Shown: positions 22,601 to 33,287 of the stretch, one piece after another
How positions within the stretch are numbered: the stretch's first letter is position 1
How the letters are laid out: each line of letters opens with the position of its first letter
From: Phallusia mammillata
Taxonomy: Eukaryota > Chordata > Ascidiacea > Phlebobranchia > Ascidiidae
Reading direction: 5' to 3'
NCBI GenBank assembly: GCA_003260075.1
Contig: QLIY01000176.1
Span: 1 to 64,000, forward strand
Length of the DNA: 64,000 nucleotides
Position numbers and translations under genes: made by a program
The notes under the pieces: model-generated
Told to the model about the DNA's origin: nothing
Seen by the model: the letters and a program-made list of their open reading frames with translations, nothing else
Databases searched by the model: none

Positions 22601-25600
22601 CAAATTCATCGCCTACCCCTGGTTGTAAACTGTAACATAGGAAATGGACACATTACCAATCAATTATACAACAAATTTCAATTAATGTGGCATGTATCTT
22701 AAAAACACAAATGATTAATGACTTAGGATTGGAGACTAAGTGTCATTGTGTGTAGGGTATGTCAACAAATGTTAATGGTTAACTTGGTTACTGTGTACAT
22801 GTGAGTGTGTCGCTTTGAGCAACTCAGCAATTTATATATTTACAAATAACATCAGTGCTGATAAGATTTGATGGGAAACAGTTTTGAGACCAAACTGAAT
22901 CAACATAACCTTTGAACAATTATTTCCCTTTATGTAGCGAAAACTAGGTAGATGGGTGAAGAACTGCCTTCTAATAGCTTTGGAGAGCAAAAACAATAAC
23001 TTGTGTTTNGAATAGGCTGTAGTGTATATGCTGTAGTAAAATGTGCTAAGCCACCCTTGCAGAAACATCTAAGGTTATAAAAGACAGTGGCTATCAAGAG
23101 ACCCAATATAAATATAGTGTAGGGGATATATACTAGTTCCAAAATAGGTTATAGTTTATGTGCAATGGCAAAATGTGCTAAGTCACACTTCGAAGTCGTT
23201 ATATATCTCTATTCTTACCCAACCAGCCGCATTGTATTAAACCTTATAACTTTGACAAGGTAGTATTAATCCTGTTTACCTTTTGTTTTCTATTGTGGAT
23301 TGTATTATGTCACATATTATAGTGGTGAACATCATCGGTAAGTAAATTATGTATGTAAACTAGGGATAGATAATTTTACACTATTCCAAAAGATGCTTTG
23401 CTTAAACGGGTAAAGCCAGTTGCTTTCAGGCATGAAAACGCTTTTAAACCTCCAAATACTTTGCGCAGATTTACGAACAATCGACTTCGAGGACTCAGTG
23501 AAGATTTGCAGGATCACAAGAGGGCGTATCAGTTGCAACAGGACGCTGTTGTCAAGGAAATCGTTGCTATAGCAGCGGGATATGTCGAACCCATGCAGGT
23601 TTTGGGAGATCTCATAGCCAAGCTGGATGTATTGGTCAGTTTTGCACAGGTAAGGTCTGTTTTTGTTGTTTTAAGATTATTATCATTATAGGATATTTAA
23701 TAAGCAGTTATCTTGCTATGCTTGTCAACAGCTGCACTGTTCCGTTAGGTCCAAAACTGTGCACAATCTGCATCCGTCAGATTAATTACATGGAGTTCTC
23801 TATTTAGGGCAGGGGTTCCCAAACTTTTTTGGTCTGTGGCCCAAATGTTTATTGAATAGCGATTCGTGGCCCACCACGTGCTGTAAATTTGGGCACAAAC
23901 AAAAAAAATGACTCAAAAACAGGCGAAATTTTCTAGCAATTTATTTTTAATGAGATACATGCTCCTGAAATGTGGCTACAAGACTCAGAATTCTTTGCAA
24001 AAATTACGTTTTTCAAAACAAAGCGCATAATATCTACAGTATAACAAAACAGTAGAGTCTATTCAAATGGCTATGTGGCCCATTGAAAATGTCTTGGTGG
24101 CCCACTACTGGGCCATGGCCCACAGTTTGGGAACCACTGATTTAGGGCAATAGTTTTTAACCTTATATGGATCGCGTACCACTCGAGTCCTTGTTCTATC
24201 GCTGTGTAACACCTAAACCGAATGGGTAGAAACCAGCAAGGTTCGCAATTTTAGAAGAATGTCCCAAAACACGATTTTCGCCCCAAACCAGGGCTGAGAT
24301 TAACTGCAATTCTTGATCTGACTCCAATTGAGTATGATAGAAAGTTGCTCGCGTGCCACCTAAAAAGCTTCGGGGTACCACTAATAGTACGCATACCACC
24401 GGTTGAGAACCACTGATTTGGGGAATTCATCGTAGTACCAATGCCAAAAAACCTTGAAAAGTGAAAAGTATAAAATAATACCAAAAAGTGTATCCTTTTA
24501 AAAACAATGGTACCTATTGCTTTATTTTTTGTTCTAGGCCTCGGTTATGGCACCCATGCCGTATGTTCGACCGAAACTGCACGCTATGGGATCCAGTAAC
24601 AACCGGTTAAAACTGGTCCAGAGCCGACATCCTTGCATTGAAAGGCAGGACAGTGTATCGTTTATACCCAATGACGCGCTGCTGGAAAGTAACGACCACA
24701 ACTTCATTATTGTAACTGGTGCGTTCTTTTTGTTACCAACAGCAATTACACCATTCAATGTGAAAGTTTGGACTAAAATGAAACGGGATTGATTCGGCAC
24801 TTGCTTTCACTTGGCATTGTTCGCGCTGCTCCAACTTCACCAAATTTCGGGCGTTACACGGTTTTTTTTACATCGCATCGAGGTTTCTGGCGTGTACTTT
24901 TTGGTTCATGCCGAAATGAGGCCCCAATTTCAAGCCCGAATACCAATCTGCACTCTTAACTATTATGAAACCAATAATGTGGTATATATTTTTGGATGAA
25001 AGTTGGCTATTTGTGTTGTACCCGACTTAATATTAATCGTTTTGGACCATATCTTAATATAAGGTCCTAACATGGGCGGCAAGTCAACGTTCATTCGTCA
25101 AGTTGGAGTCGTGGTTCTCATGGCACAAATTGGATGCTTTGTTCCATGTGATGAAGCTGAACTTTGTCTGTTTGACGCCATACTAGCGAGGATCGGCGCA
25201 GGAGATTGTCAGGTGGGAGCGTGTTCTGTTTAAACTCTACGTTCTTAATTGCACAAGTCCTGTAGTTTATTCTCTTATTATGTGATATTATATAAGCAAT
25301 TTTAAACTCATATTTCAAAAGACATAAATTATACATAACCTTTAAACAATACGATACTCGTGGAACATAACACTGCGTGTGTAAAGCAACATTTTTCATA
25401 TCATTAAAGAACTAGTATATACGCAAATTACACCCTGTAGCTTACAAATAGCCATTGGTAATCAAAAATGGCTGACTTTCGGATAATGACCTATACCTTC
25501 GATGAGGTGAAAATCGAAACACAGTATAGTATAGTTTTAAGCAGTAGCAGTAAACCCCATCATTTAGTACCGGACCACTTATAAACTTATGGACGTAACC

Positions 25601-28600
25601 CCTCTTAGAAACTTAATTGTTTAGTATTGTGCACCCACGAGCAGCCGCAAGCCCACATGTTTAAATCACTGGTCAAAAGATAAGACAGCTACACATTTCT
25701 GCATTAGATGTACTTGCATTAAAATACCCCATAACCCCATAAATCTGCTGCATGATAATACACGAATCAATTTATGGTTTGAGGGGCCACTTTAGACTAT
25801 AATCTTAAGTAGAATTATGTGTCACCACTTCTCTTGGCAGGTTCAAGGGGTTTCGACGTTTATGGCAGAAATGCTTGAAACGGCTTCAATTCTGAGATCA
25901 GCCACAGATAACTCGTTGTTGATCATCGACGAACTCGGTAGGGTAAACAAAATTGGTAAACAACCAACTGAAACTAATTGGTAATAAAACGAAACAAAAC
26001 CGAACTACCGTATTTACTCGATTATAAGCCTCCCACGATTGTAAGCCGCAGGTTGAGATGTTAAATATTACTCTTTCATAATACCCCTTTCTGTGGTTAC
26101 ATTGTAAAGTTATTTACCAATAGTTGTTAGTCACGCAAATAACGGTACCCAGCAGTACATTTTTATGTAAGTTCACGACCAGTAGAATTTTATATACGGT
26201 AAGCTATTGCTGACAGGCATAGTATCAAGTTTAAAGAGCTCTTCTGGCGAATGTAATTTTATTGCGACGTTTCGACGTCCTATACAGGTCGTCTTCATCA
26301 GGGTAAATAACACTGAATGCGACTAGTACAGGTCACGATAAACAAAGGAAAAAGAAATGGAACGTATAATTTTAAATGCGAATTCAATCAAAACGCAATT
26401 AGGTAGAATAATATCGACATGACATTAACATGTGAACCGCCTTCGGTTGTAGGGCAAAAACAATAAATGCCAGGTGGTCGTTGTCTCATATATCCTAGTC
26501 GAGATTTGGTTGTGTTTGAAATTTAACATTGCGGCAGTTTGCTTATAGGCTGTAACAACCGAAACCGGGATACGTTACAGTCAATTGCTATCGCAGAAGT
26601 GCCTTAAAAACAATATTTGCTGCCGTATAGGTAGAGGCACATCCACCTACGACGGCTTTGGCCTCGCTTGGGCAATATCCCATAACATCGCAGTCGATAT
26701 CAAGTCGTCATGCCTCTTTGCAACCCACTTCCACGAGATGACGTCACTTGCTGACGAGGTGCAGTCGGCCGTGAACTATCACGTGACAGCGATGACGGGT
26801 ACAGGCGAAAATGGTCGGTCGAACCTGACCATGCTGTACCAAGTGAAACGAGGTATGATTTCTGACTTAATATGGAAGGACACACATATTGTTTTTGTCC
26901 GTATTTTTCTTTCTGTTTACCACTAGTTTGTCTCGCGCATTTGGTCCAGAAAGTTTACACACATGTTATTTATCCACATTTGATCTTCCTAAAGTGTGAC
27001 ATGATCCAGGAGTTTTAGGTATTTTGTAACATTTAGTTAGATTCACTCATTTTTCACCTCTTAACTCCGAAATACAAGCCCTAACGTGCTAAAATTTTAA
27101 ACAATTTTAGACGTGATTCAATGTCAGGCAAACGTCATTGCTGAACATAAAGGTCAAAAAATGAAAGATGAAATATATACAAATATGCAAAAACTATAGA
27201 AAATATAAAACGGAAATATATGGAAAACCCGCCTTTCTAGTTGTCAATGTCATTGAAATGTTGCAAGTGTCACTCCTCAAGCTATCGTCCTGGTATATGT
27301 ACATCAGGCATTATTTTTTTATTTTTGCGGGATGTCCAAGAATAATTATTAGCGAAAAGATTTCCGAAACAGGAGCATCTGTAACTAAAGATAGTTGGAG
27401 AAAATTTACCTACAAATCCTACATTTTAGCGCTATTTTCATCTCATGCTATTGCATAGTTGTATGGACCTCCGCAATCACGGAGAATAATACAAGAAACG
27501 AGTAAAATTTCAGCAGATTGAAAGTTTGTTGAAGTACTTTTATCGACATGTCAAGTTGTCTTTGCTTCAATTTTTAAATTCTCTAACCATTGTCGCTTGA
27601 TTGATTATTCGAAACCAAAACAATCTCTTCGTTATTCTTTTTTAATATCTGCCGTATACGTTTAGCCTTGCTGAATCATTTTCTTACTGAGCTCAATTTG
27701 CGGCTTCGTGAATTTGCGGTTACGTGAATTTAAATCGCGGGTACGTAAAGGAAAAGTAATTAACATTCTTTTGCTCTTCCCGCTATTTTACTCCAGCTAT
27801 CCAACGTTGCAACTTGCTCATTCTTCAGGGTAAAATGGGACGTCGAACGTGGGATAAGTTGTGATAAAATTACAAAAGGACAAACGATTGTTTGCACAAA
27901 ATATCTCGCAGCAAGCCAGCAACACTCAAACATGCTGGGAATGTTTAAATTTCTTGCCCTCATTTTTCAGGATCTTGCGATCGTAGTTTTGGTATCCACG
28001 TGGCCGAGTGTGTAGGTTTTCCCCGCTGTGTGATCGATGCAGCCAAGCAGAAAGCGGACGAGCTCGAGCAATATTTCGTTACCATGGCACCGGAAGATGA
28101 AGGCGACGCCCTATCTGCGGAAGAAGAGTCTAGGAAAAAGCGAAAATTGAAACAGGTACGAAGATAATATTTTGCTTTTAAATGGATTTTCGCAGATTGT
28201 CTTTCAGTGGTACTTACCCAATATCACGTTATTTTTCGGTAAACTTTTGTATCTACATATGTAAGCTATTGCTGCCAGGCATAATATCAAGTTTATAGAG
28301 CTCTTCTGGCAAATGTAATTTTATTCCGACGTTTAGACGTCCTATGCAGGTTTTCTTCATCAGGGTAAATAACACTGAATGCGACTAATACAGTGCACGA
28401 TAATCAAAGGAAAAAAGAATGAAACGCAAGCACGTCACAACGCAACGCACCTGTATAGGACGTCGAAACGTCGGAATAAAACTAGATTTGCTAGAAGAAC
28501 ACTATAAACCTGTGTATCTATGTTTGACATTTATTGAATATCCCCTGTACTGACAGTTCACATCCATTTCAGAGGTATTAATCGAGTTAAACGATTTTCT

Positions 28601-29065
28601 TCAACCCGTTTGTACTTGCCTTGACCTTAAAATTCAAAAAAATCTGCCTTTTTTCTGGGGACAAATAAATGAATCTGGCAAAAAATGGCAGAATAAATCT
28701 ATCATTTATAGTCCAATTTTTCGTAAAAAAGCAAATATGCTTGCGTAACTGACATCACCGCATAACTTTATCAACGCCATTTTTAAATTTGCGTGTACAA
28801 ACACAATTGAATCATTATCCTGTTGGGTAAGCCCAGTTAAAAGCCAAGGAAGAAACCGGTTGATTTGCTGATCACCCTTGTGTTTTAGGAAGGCGACGAG
28901 ATGATTGATGAATTCCTAAATGCAGTTCAGGCAGTTGACTGGCAAGCACTGGACGAATCGGAGGCTAAATTGCGAATGAAAGCTTTGAAAAGTCCTATCC
29001 TTGCATCCGACAACTCCTACCTGAAAAAGCTGATCGAGAAAATTGAAAGCGGTGACTCCGAGTGA
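17125..29065 (+). CDS. MSH2: MSH2 DNA mismatch repair ATPase (18 exons)
   Basis: MutS homologue, 950 residues, partner of MSH6/MSH3 in mismatch recognition in the nucleus. Exons: 17125-17332, 17400-17557, 17936-18014, 18084-18229, 18334-18470, 18913-19198, 19855-20009, 20105-20165, 20361-20528, 20972-21121, 21240-21352, 23469-23649, 24538-24718, 25064-25212, 25841-25937, 26631-26852, 27971-28155, 28889-29065; phases agree at every junction. Diagnostic blocks: YKASPGNL (connector domain), WIKQPL and EERL (lever), DAVVKEIV and SGYVEPMQ-like (clamp/lever return), PYVRP, Walker [10 protein letters not shown] (about 675-683), signature [18 protein letters not shown], Walker B LLIIDELG (acidic pair 754-755), [22 protein letters not shown], and SFGIHVAE. 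Intron 8 has a GC-AG donor. Introns 11, 12, 15 and 17 are loaded with repeats. Exons 1-5 are CpG-poor, exons 6-18 CpG-rich. Confidence 0.96.
19617..19648. repeat. GA dinucleotide microsatellite
   Basis: About sixteen uninterrupted GA units in MSH2 intron 6. Confidence 0.95.
21490..22280. repeat. Minisatellite-like array with an assembly gap, MSH2 intron 11
   Basis: Imperfect units of roughly 150-300 bases repeat landmarks GTTTACCCCACTAGCCCC, AATGGGTAAATTTTGAACAATGTC, and GATTTGGATGAAATTTTCACAGATGG. The array contains the only N gap (22066-22158). Related single copies lie at 9.7-10.2 kb and near 58.3-58.5 kb in PCNX4 intron 16, so this is a dispersed family that has expanded locally. Confidence 0.75.
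22066..22158. other. Sequence gap (93 N)
   Basis: A run of N within the repeat array of MSH2 intron 11; a single further N occurs at 23009. No coding exon is missing, since the MSH2 reading frame joins cleanly across this intron. Confidence 0.99.
22436..23200. repeat. Second intronic repeat with three related units
   Basis: A unit containing GACCCAATATAAATA and TGTAGTGTATATGCT..AAAATGTGCTAAGCCACCCTT occurs at about 22440-22545, 23010-23065 and 23080-23195. The units are imperfect and separated by unique sequence. Confidence 0.65.
23810..24139. mobile_element. 330-bp hAT-type MITE in MSH2 intron 12, perfect target duplication
   Basis: The left end CAGGGGTTCCCAAAC and right end GTTTGGGAACCACTG are inverted repeats; the octamer ATTTAGGG flanks both sides exactly (23802-23809 and 24140-24147). 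The interior repeats GGCCCA motifs. No coding capacity. Confidence 0.92.
24148..24415. mobile_element. Second hAT-type MITE abutting the previous one at the same octamer
   Basis: It begins directly after the right-hand ATTTAGGG of the previous element (CAATAGTTTTTAACC) and ends with GGTTGAGAACCACTG, followed by ATTTGGGG (24416-24423), a 7 of 8 match to ATTTAGGG. Two different elements therefore share one target site. Relatives lie at 14872-15030 and, as short pieces, near 15500-15545. Confidence 0.85.
26010..26203. mobile_element. Possible small MITE in MSH2 intron 15
   Basis: The segment opens with TACCGTATTTACTCG and closes with TATATACGGTA, giving short inverted ends (TACCGTA/TACGGTA) that start and finish in TA, as in Tc1/mariner-type insertions. 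The terminal repeats are short, so the call is tentative. Confidence 0.4.
26195..26370 (-). ncRNA. Hammerhead-like ribozyme motif in a dispersed repeat (MSH2 intron 15, antisense)
   Basis: On the minus strand 26301 down to about 26258 reads CTGATGA, then a GACG...CGTC hairpin arm, then GAAAC and an adjacent GTC. This is the order of the conserved core of hammerhead ribozymes (CUGAUGA, stem II, GAAA, stem III ending in GUC). One extra A lies between CUGAUGA and stem II, which may weaken it. A related repeat is at 28258-28512. Such cores are known from Penelope-like elements and other metazoan repeats. Self-cleavage is not shown. Confidence 0.4.
28258..28512. repeat. Palindromic repeat related to the hammerhead-like element, MSH2 intron 17
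   Basis: The left arm (from GTAAGCTATTGCTG, 28261) and the right arm (up to about 28512) are inverted copies of each other over roughly 65-70 bases, including ACGTC..AAACGTCGGAATAAAA. The left arm is also a direct copy of 26200-26360. The left arm keeps CTGATGA but its stem II is disrupted; the right arm lacks CTGATGA. So this copy looks inactive as a ribozyme. Confidence 0.7.
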
Positions 29066-29069
29066 CTGA

Positions 29070-29075
29070 AATAAA
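29070..29075 (+). terminator. Candidate polyadenylation signal of MSH2
   Basis: AATAAA begins five bases after the MSH2 stop codon. It would give a very short 3' UTR; a later signal may be used instead. Confidence 0.5.
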
Positions 29076-30261
29076 AAAAGGTTACTTGAGGTCGAGTCGT
29101 TCGAAACGGCTTGCATACCGCCAAGAGAACCACAACTGCAGTTTGAAAGCCCCAAGTGTATTATAGAAAGACACACGGGAATTTGCATATACTTGCGCAT
29201 CTACCTTGAGACTCTTAATGCGCTAGCTGGGTCTGCATGACAGGTTTGTCTCTGCCAATGAAACGACATTGGCCGCTTTTAGCAGTGGAACGTGTGCAAA
29301 TAAATACCAGTGAAGTTTGCATGCCTTGCCCTTTGTGTTTAACCGCTTGAGATGCAGTTTCAAGTGATCTCAGGGATTGCTTTAAACGTAACGGGAACAG
29401 GGGCCACCAAAAACTTGGGTTTCCACAGCTTTTGCTATTTCACGCTCCTGTTTTTTGAACCGTGACGATTTACGTGCTAGGTAACTCGCCCATGCCTCCC
29501 GAACTCGATATGTTGCGCATTAAAATTCCGTCTCTTATTACCGCGAAAAAGTGCAACAAATTCACACTAGCGTTTGCAGGGGCTTTGAAACTGCTAAGGC
29601 CTAAGATCATAAAGTTCTTTAAGTGTATTGTTTCCTATTTTTCAAAGCGCCAGCAGGTCGTAATACACAATTCGTTGTCTTTTTGTTGAAGTTTGTTGGG
29701 CGTATAGTTCGAGTATCTGTTCCACCTAACACTCTTAGAAAGGCTTGCTTTGGGAACACGATATTCTTGCTCGTGACAATTGTTCTTCAATTTGGTGAAG
29801 TACAATTGCACCATTGCTCATTTCCTAAACTAAACTGCTGGATTGCAAGTGGTTTGTTTTGAAGCGTTTTATCAGGATAAAAAAACAATTCTTTCATTAA
29901 ATTCATTATCCTACTCGTTTCCATGGAAATACAATACAGGCAATAAATTATTGATGCTTGCAGTTGTTGGCCATGTGATAGTTAGCCGGGGCAATCCACA
30001 GACGAGGATAACTTTACAACATAAGGCGGTGCGTGGATGTTGTCTGTGGCTACATGAAGCCTTTGGCACGGTTGGACAAAACTCGTCTCCATAACATTGT
30101 CGTCGCAGGTGTGGAATGCAAAGTTAAAAGTCTGTACTATTTTCGGATGTAAACAGTCTGTTTTCCCTCGCCCTGTAAATGCTATGCGTAGAGCAACATT
30201 TCTGTTTATCAATTTGCTTTGAGAGCAATTTCTGCCTATTAATGGGAAACAAAACAAGAAC
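29076..30261. other. Gene-free stretch downstream of MSH2
   Basis: Only short, unrecognisable ORFs. No RNA gene was identified. Confidence 0.5.
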
Positions 30262-30545
30262 AACTGTTGATCAGCGACATGCAAAGCTTCACAATAACAC
30301 CTTGTCGCACTGAAAGCCTACTTAGGTCTACAATCTACATGCATTACTAGTATACTCACATAAACACATATATGTTATGTAGAATCGTTTTTCAACCGAA
30401 GGGGGGGGGGGAAAACTGTTGATCAGCGACATGCAAAGATTCACAATAACACCTTGTCGCACTGAAAGCCTACTTAGGTCTACATGCATTACTAGTCTAC
30501 TCACATAAACACATATATGTTATGTAGAATCGTTTTTCAACCGAA
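30262..30545. repeat. Duplicated segment joined by a G run
   Basis: 30262-30400 and 30414-30545 are near-identical (the right copy lacks about seven bases) and are separated by eleven G at 30401-30411. Same pattern as the other G-run junctions. Confidence 0.85.
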
Positions 30546-31001
30546 ATAGAACAGACACACCACACCTTGGATATATGCAGGTGGTGTTAAAAGTAAAGGG
30601 TATTCCATTCTTCATCACAAAATCCATTCTTATTCTATAATGGAACTTTATTTAAACTCGAGCCTAAAATAACCATGTGCGGATATTTCGGTCGCTATTT
30701 AAATCGGATTGCTACGCTGTGTTTTAGAGAAGCAAATAGCTCGTACCTCCTAAAAAATTGATTTTTTCGGGACTGAAATAAACCATCAATAATCAGATCA
30801 GCTTTTTTTGAGATTACCTTCGGTTCTATTTCCCCGAATTTTACTGGGCGTAAAAAGACACTTCATGTTTTGCAGACGTTTGCCATGTTTTGACTTTAAA
30901 ACAAGTCATGTGTAGCATAACTCGATTGTACTTGACTTGGACACGGTAGCTCAACAACTCATTTGAACCAGTGTCAATATTTCATTATCTTTACTCTAGG
31001 C
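30546..31001. other. Gene-free stretch
   Basis: AT-rich, no recognisable feature. Confidence 0.5.
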
Positions 31002-31415
31002 CAGCGGTTCTCAAACTGGGGTCCGCGGTCCTTCAGGGGTCCGTGAGGCAATTTTGGAGGGATCGCGAAAAGGTTGAAGTAACTCTATAATCTTATTTGG
31101 TGACAGTTTATGCCACTGAATAAGTTAAATCAAAGTAGAATTGAGAATCGACACCATTTGCTAAACAATAGCCTTTATTGCATAACAACTAACAAAAATA
31201 CTATTGTTCGCGCACAATCGTAATGTTTTTTTTGTCTTGTCTGTGATGTCACAAGTTGGATCATTGTTATGCACAATTTTGCATAACTAGCTAAAATCCT
31301 GCAATCAACTTTCGTTTTTTTGAAAATACACACTCAGGCTTAAGGACCGCGAGCCCTTGAAATAATGGCAAAGAGGCCGTTTTGAAAAAATAATGAAAAA
31401 GTTTGAGAACCACTG
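31002..31415. mobile_element. 414-bp hAT-type MITE
   Basis: The ends CAGCGGTTCTCAAAC and GTTTGAGAACCACTG are inverted repeats with one mismatch. The flanks CTCTAGGC (30994-31001) and CTTTAGTC (31416-31423) agree at 6 of 8. The termini resemble those of Charlie-type hAT elements. Confidence 0.82.
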
Positions 31416-31590
31416 CTTTAGTCAGTTTGTAAATTTGGTTGAACCTTGCATAGCATACGTGGAACACGTGTGAACTGTTATATGTATTTGATTAAAAATT
31501 CCCATCAGACCCAACAAGCGAGTACATATTTTCGGAAATGCCCGAAGAGTGGCCTTTATTAATTCCTATAGGAAATGGTAAATTTGTAAT

Positions 31591-32760
31591 TTTTTTCCCT
31601 GGCTTCTTCAAATTTAATGTGGACATGTCTTTAAAAGGTCACATTTTAAATTTTTGAGATTTACCACGAGTGGCGGTTTTTTGGATCGCATGTGCCGGGA
31701 TCGTGGCTTGGCGCTACCAGTGGCTCGTGCCACCTCAATCAATATTTCGATACACACAATATAACGGAATGGGGAGTGTGACGAAAATCGATCATTGATT
31801 TTTCTATACGTTATTTTTTATTTCATCCTGACTTGCTACCGAAATGCGACTTCCCCTACACGACAGTTGTGTCTGTGAAACTGAAATTGGACTTCAGAAA
31901 CTAAGCGATATCTGAACGAAATTTTTTTGCGGGTTGTTTGCAAAAAACAATTTCAGGTTTTACCATTCAAACAACCCGTTACGATTTTATTGTCAAACGG
32001 TCGATTCGACTGCCAAGAGTGTATTGATTAGAAGCACCTGTAACCCCGAATAAGCGTTACCTGATGAAATAGTCCTTTTGTGCTCTAAAATCCTTTGTGC
32101 CATGTACTCTTTTCTTTAATAGGTAAATCAGGCTCCGATTAGGGAAATGTAATACCTTATAATAAGGGCGGGGGGGGGGTTTTTTTTCCCTGGCTTCTTC
32201 AAATTTAATGTTGAAATGTCTTTAAAAGGTCACATTATAAATTTTTGGAATTTACCACGAGTGGCGTTTTTTTGGATCGCATGTGCCGGGATCGTGGCTT
32301 GGCGCTACCAGTGGCTCGTGCCACCTCAATCAATATTTCGATACACACAATATAACGGAATGGGGAGTGTGACGAAAATCGATCATTGATTTTTCTACGT
32401 TATTTTTTATTTTATCCTGACTTGCTACCGAAATGCGATTTCCCCTACACGACAGTTGTGTCTGTGAAGCTGAAATTGGACTTCAGAACCTATATAAGCG
32501 ATATCTGAACGAAAAATTTTTGCGGGTTGTTTGCAAAAAACGATTTCAGGTTTTACCATTCAAACAACCCATTACGATTTTATTGTCAAACGGTCGATTC
32601 AACTGCCAAGAGTGTATTGATTAGCAGCACCTATAACCCCGAATAAGCGTTACCTGATGAAATAGTCCTTTTGTGCTGTAAAATCCTTTGTGCCATGTAC
32701 TCTTTTCTTTAATAGGTAAATCAGGTTCCGATTAGGGAAATATAATCTTATAATAAGGGC
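31591..32760. repeat. About 580-bp segment present twice, joined by a G run
   Basis: 31591-32169 and 32180-32760 are near-identical, including the landmarks CACGAGTGGCG, GGATCGCATGTGCCGGGATC and TCCGATTAGGGAAAT, and are separated by ten G (32170-32179). Differences are scattered single bases and small indels. A 63-codon ORF in the right copy is interrupted in the left copy, so it is probably not coding. Confidence 0.85.
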
Positions 32761-33043
32761 GTACTTGCAGCGCGGTCAACCTTAATCCACCAATTGTACC
32801 CTCCACTTTTTTGCCATCCATAACTTTCCAACGTTAAGCAGCTATTTTTTATCCATTAATTGTTAAGGTGCAATGGTGGCGCTATACGTTTTCTTTCATT
32901 AAACGAAACTCGCGAAAGTATCTCATTACTAACTCCATAGGAATTTCATTAATGTGCCCAACGATCAACCATAACTCGTCCTACGCGTTGTGAAAGTTTA
33001 TTGATTTGTTTACGGAAGTTGGTTGCGTGGTTGACGCACAGTT

Positions 33044-33287
33044 ACGCAGCGTGTAACAGCAGTGATTCTACTTCCATTTGCCGTGTTTGTCATTGTTGGG
33101 CGCTGTTAAAATGTTTACAATAGAAAGTTGAGACCTGCACACTCCAGTTCCCTTGATTCAGGGGGGGGGGACGCAGCGTGTAACAGCAGTGATTCTACTT
33201 CCATTTGTCGTGTTTGTCATTGTTGAGCGCTGTTAAAAAGTTTACAATAGAAAGTTGAGACCTGCACACTCCAGTTCCCTTGATTCA
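33044..33287. repeat. 117-bp duplicated segment joined by ten G
   Basis: 33044-33160 and 33171-33287 are both exactly 117 bases, differ at only a few positions, and flank a run of exactly ten G (33161-33170). Confidence 0.9.

Noticed and set aside
32433..32624. A 63-codon ORF beginning MRFPLHDSCVC
   Set aside because: The near-identical left copy of the same segment (31.6-32.2 kb) carries an in-frame stop, so coding is unlikely.
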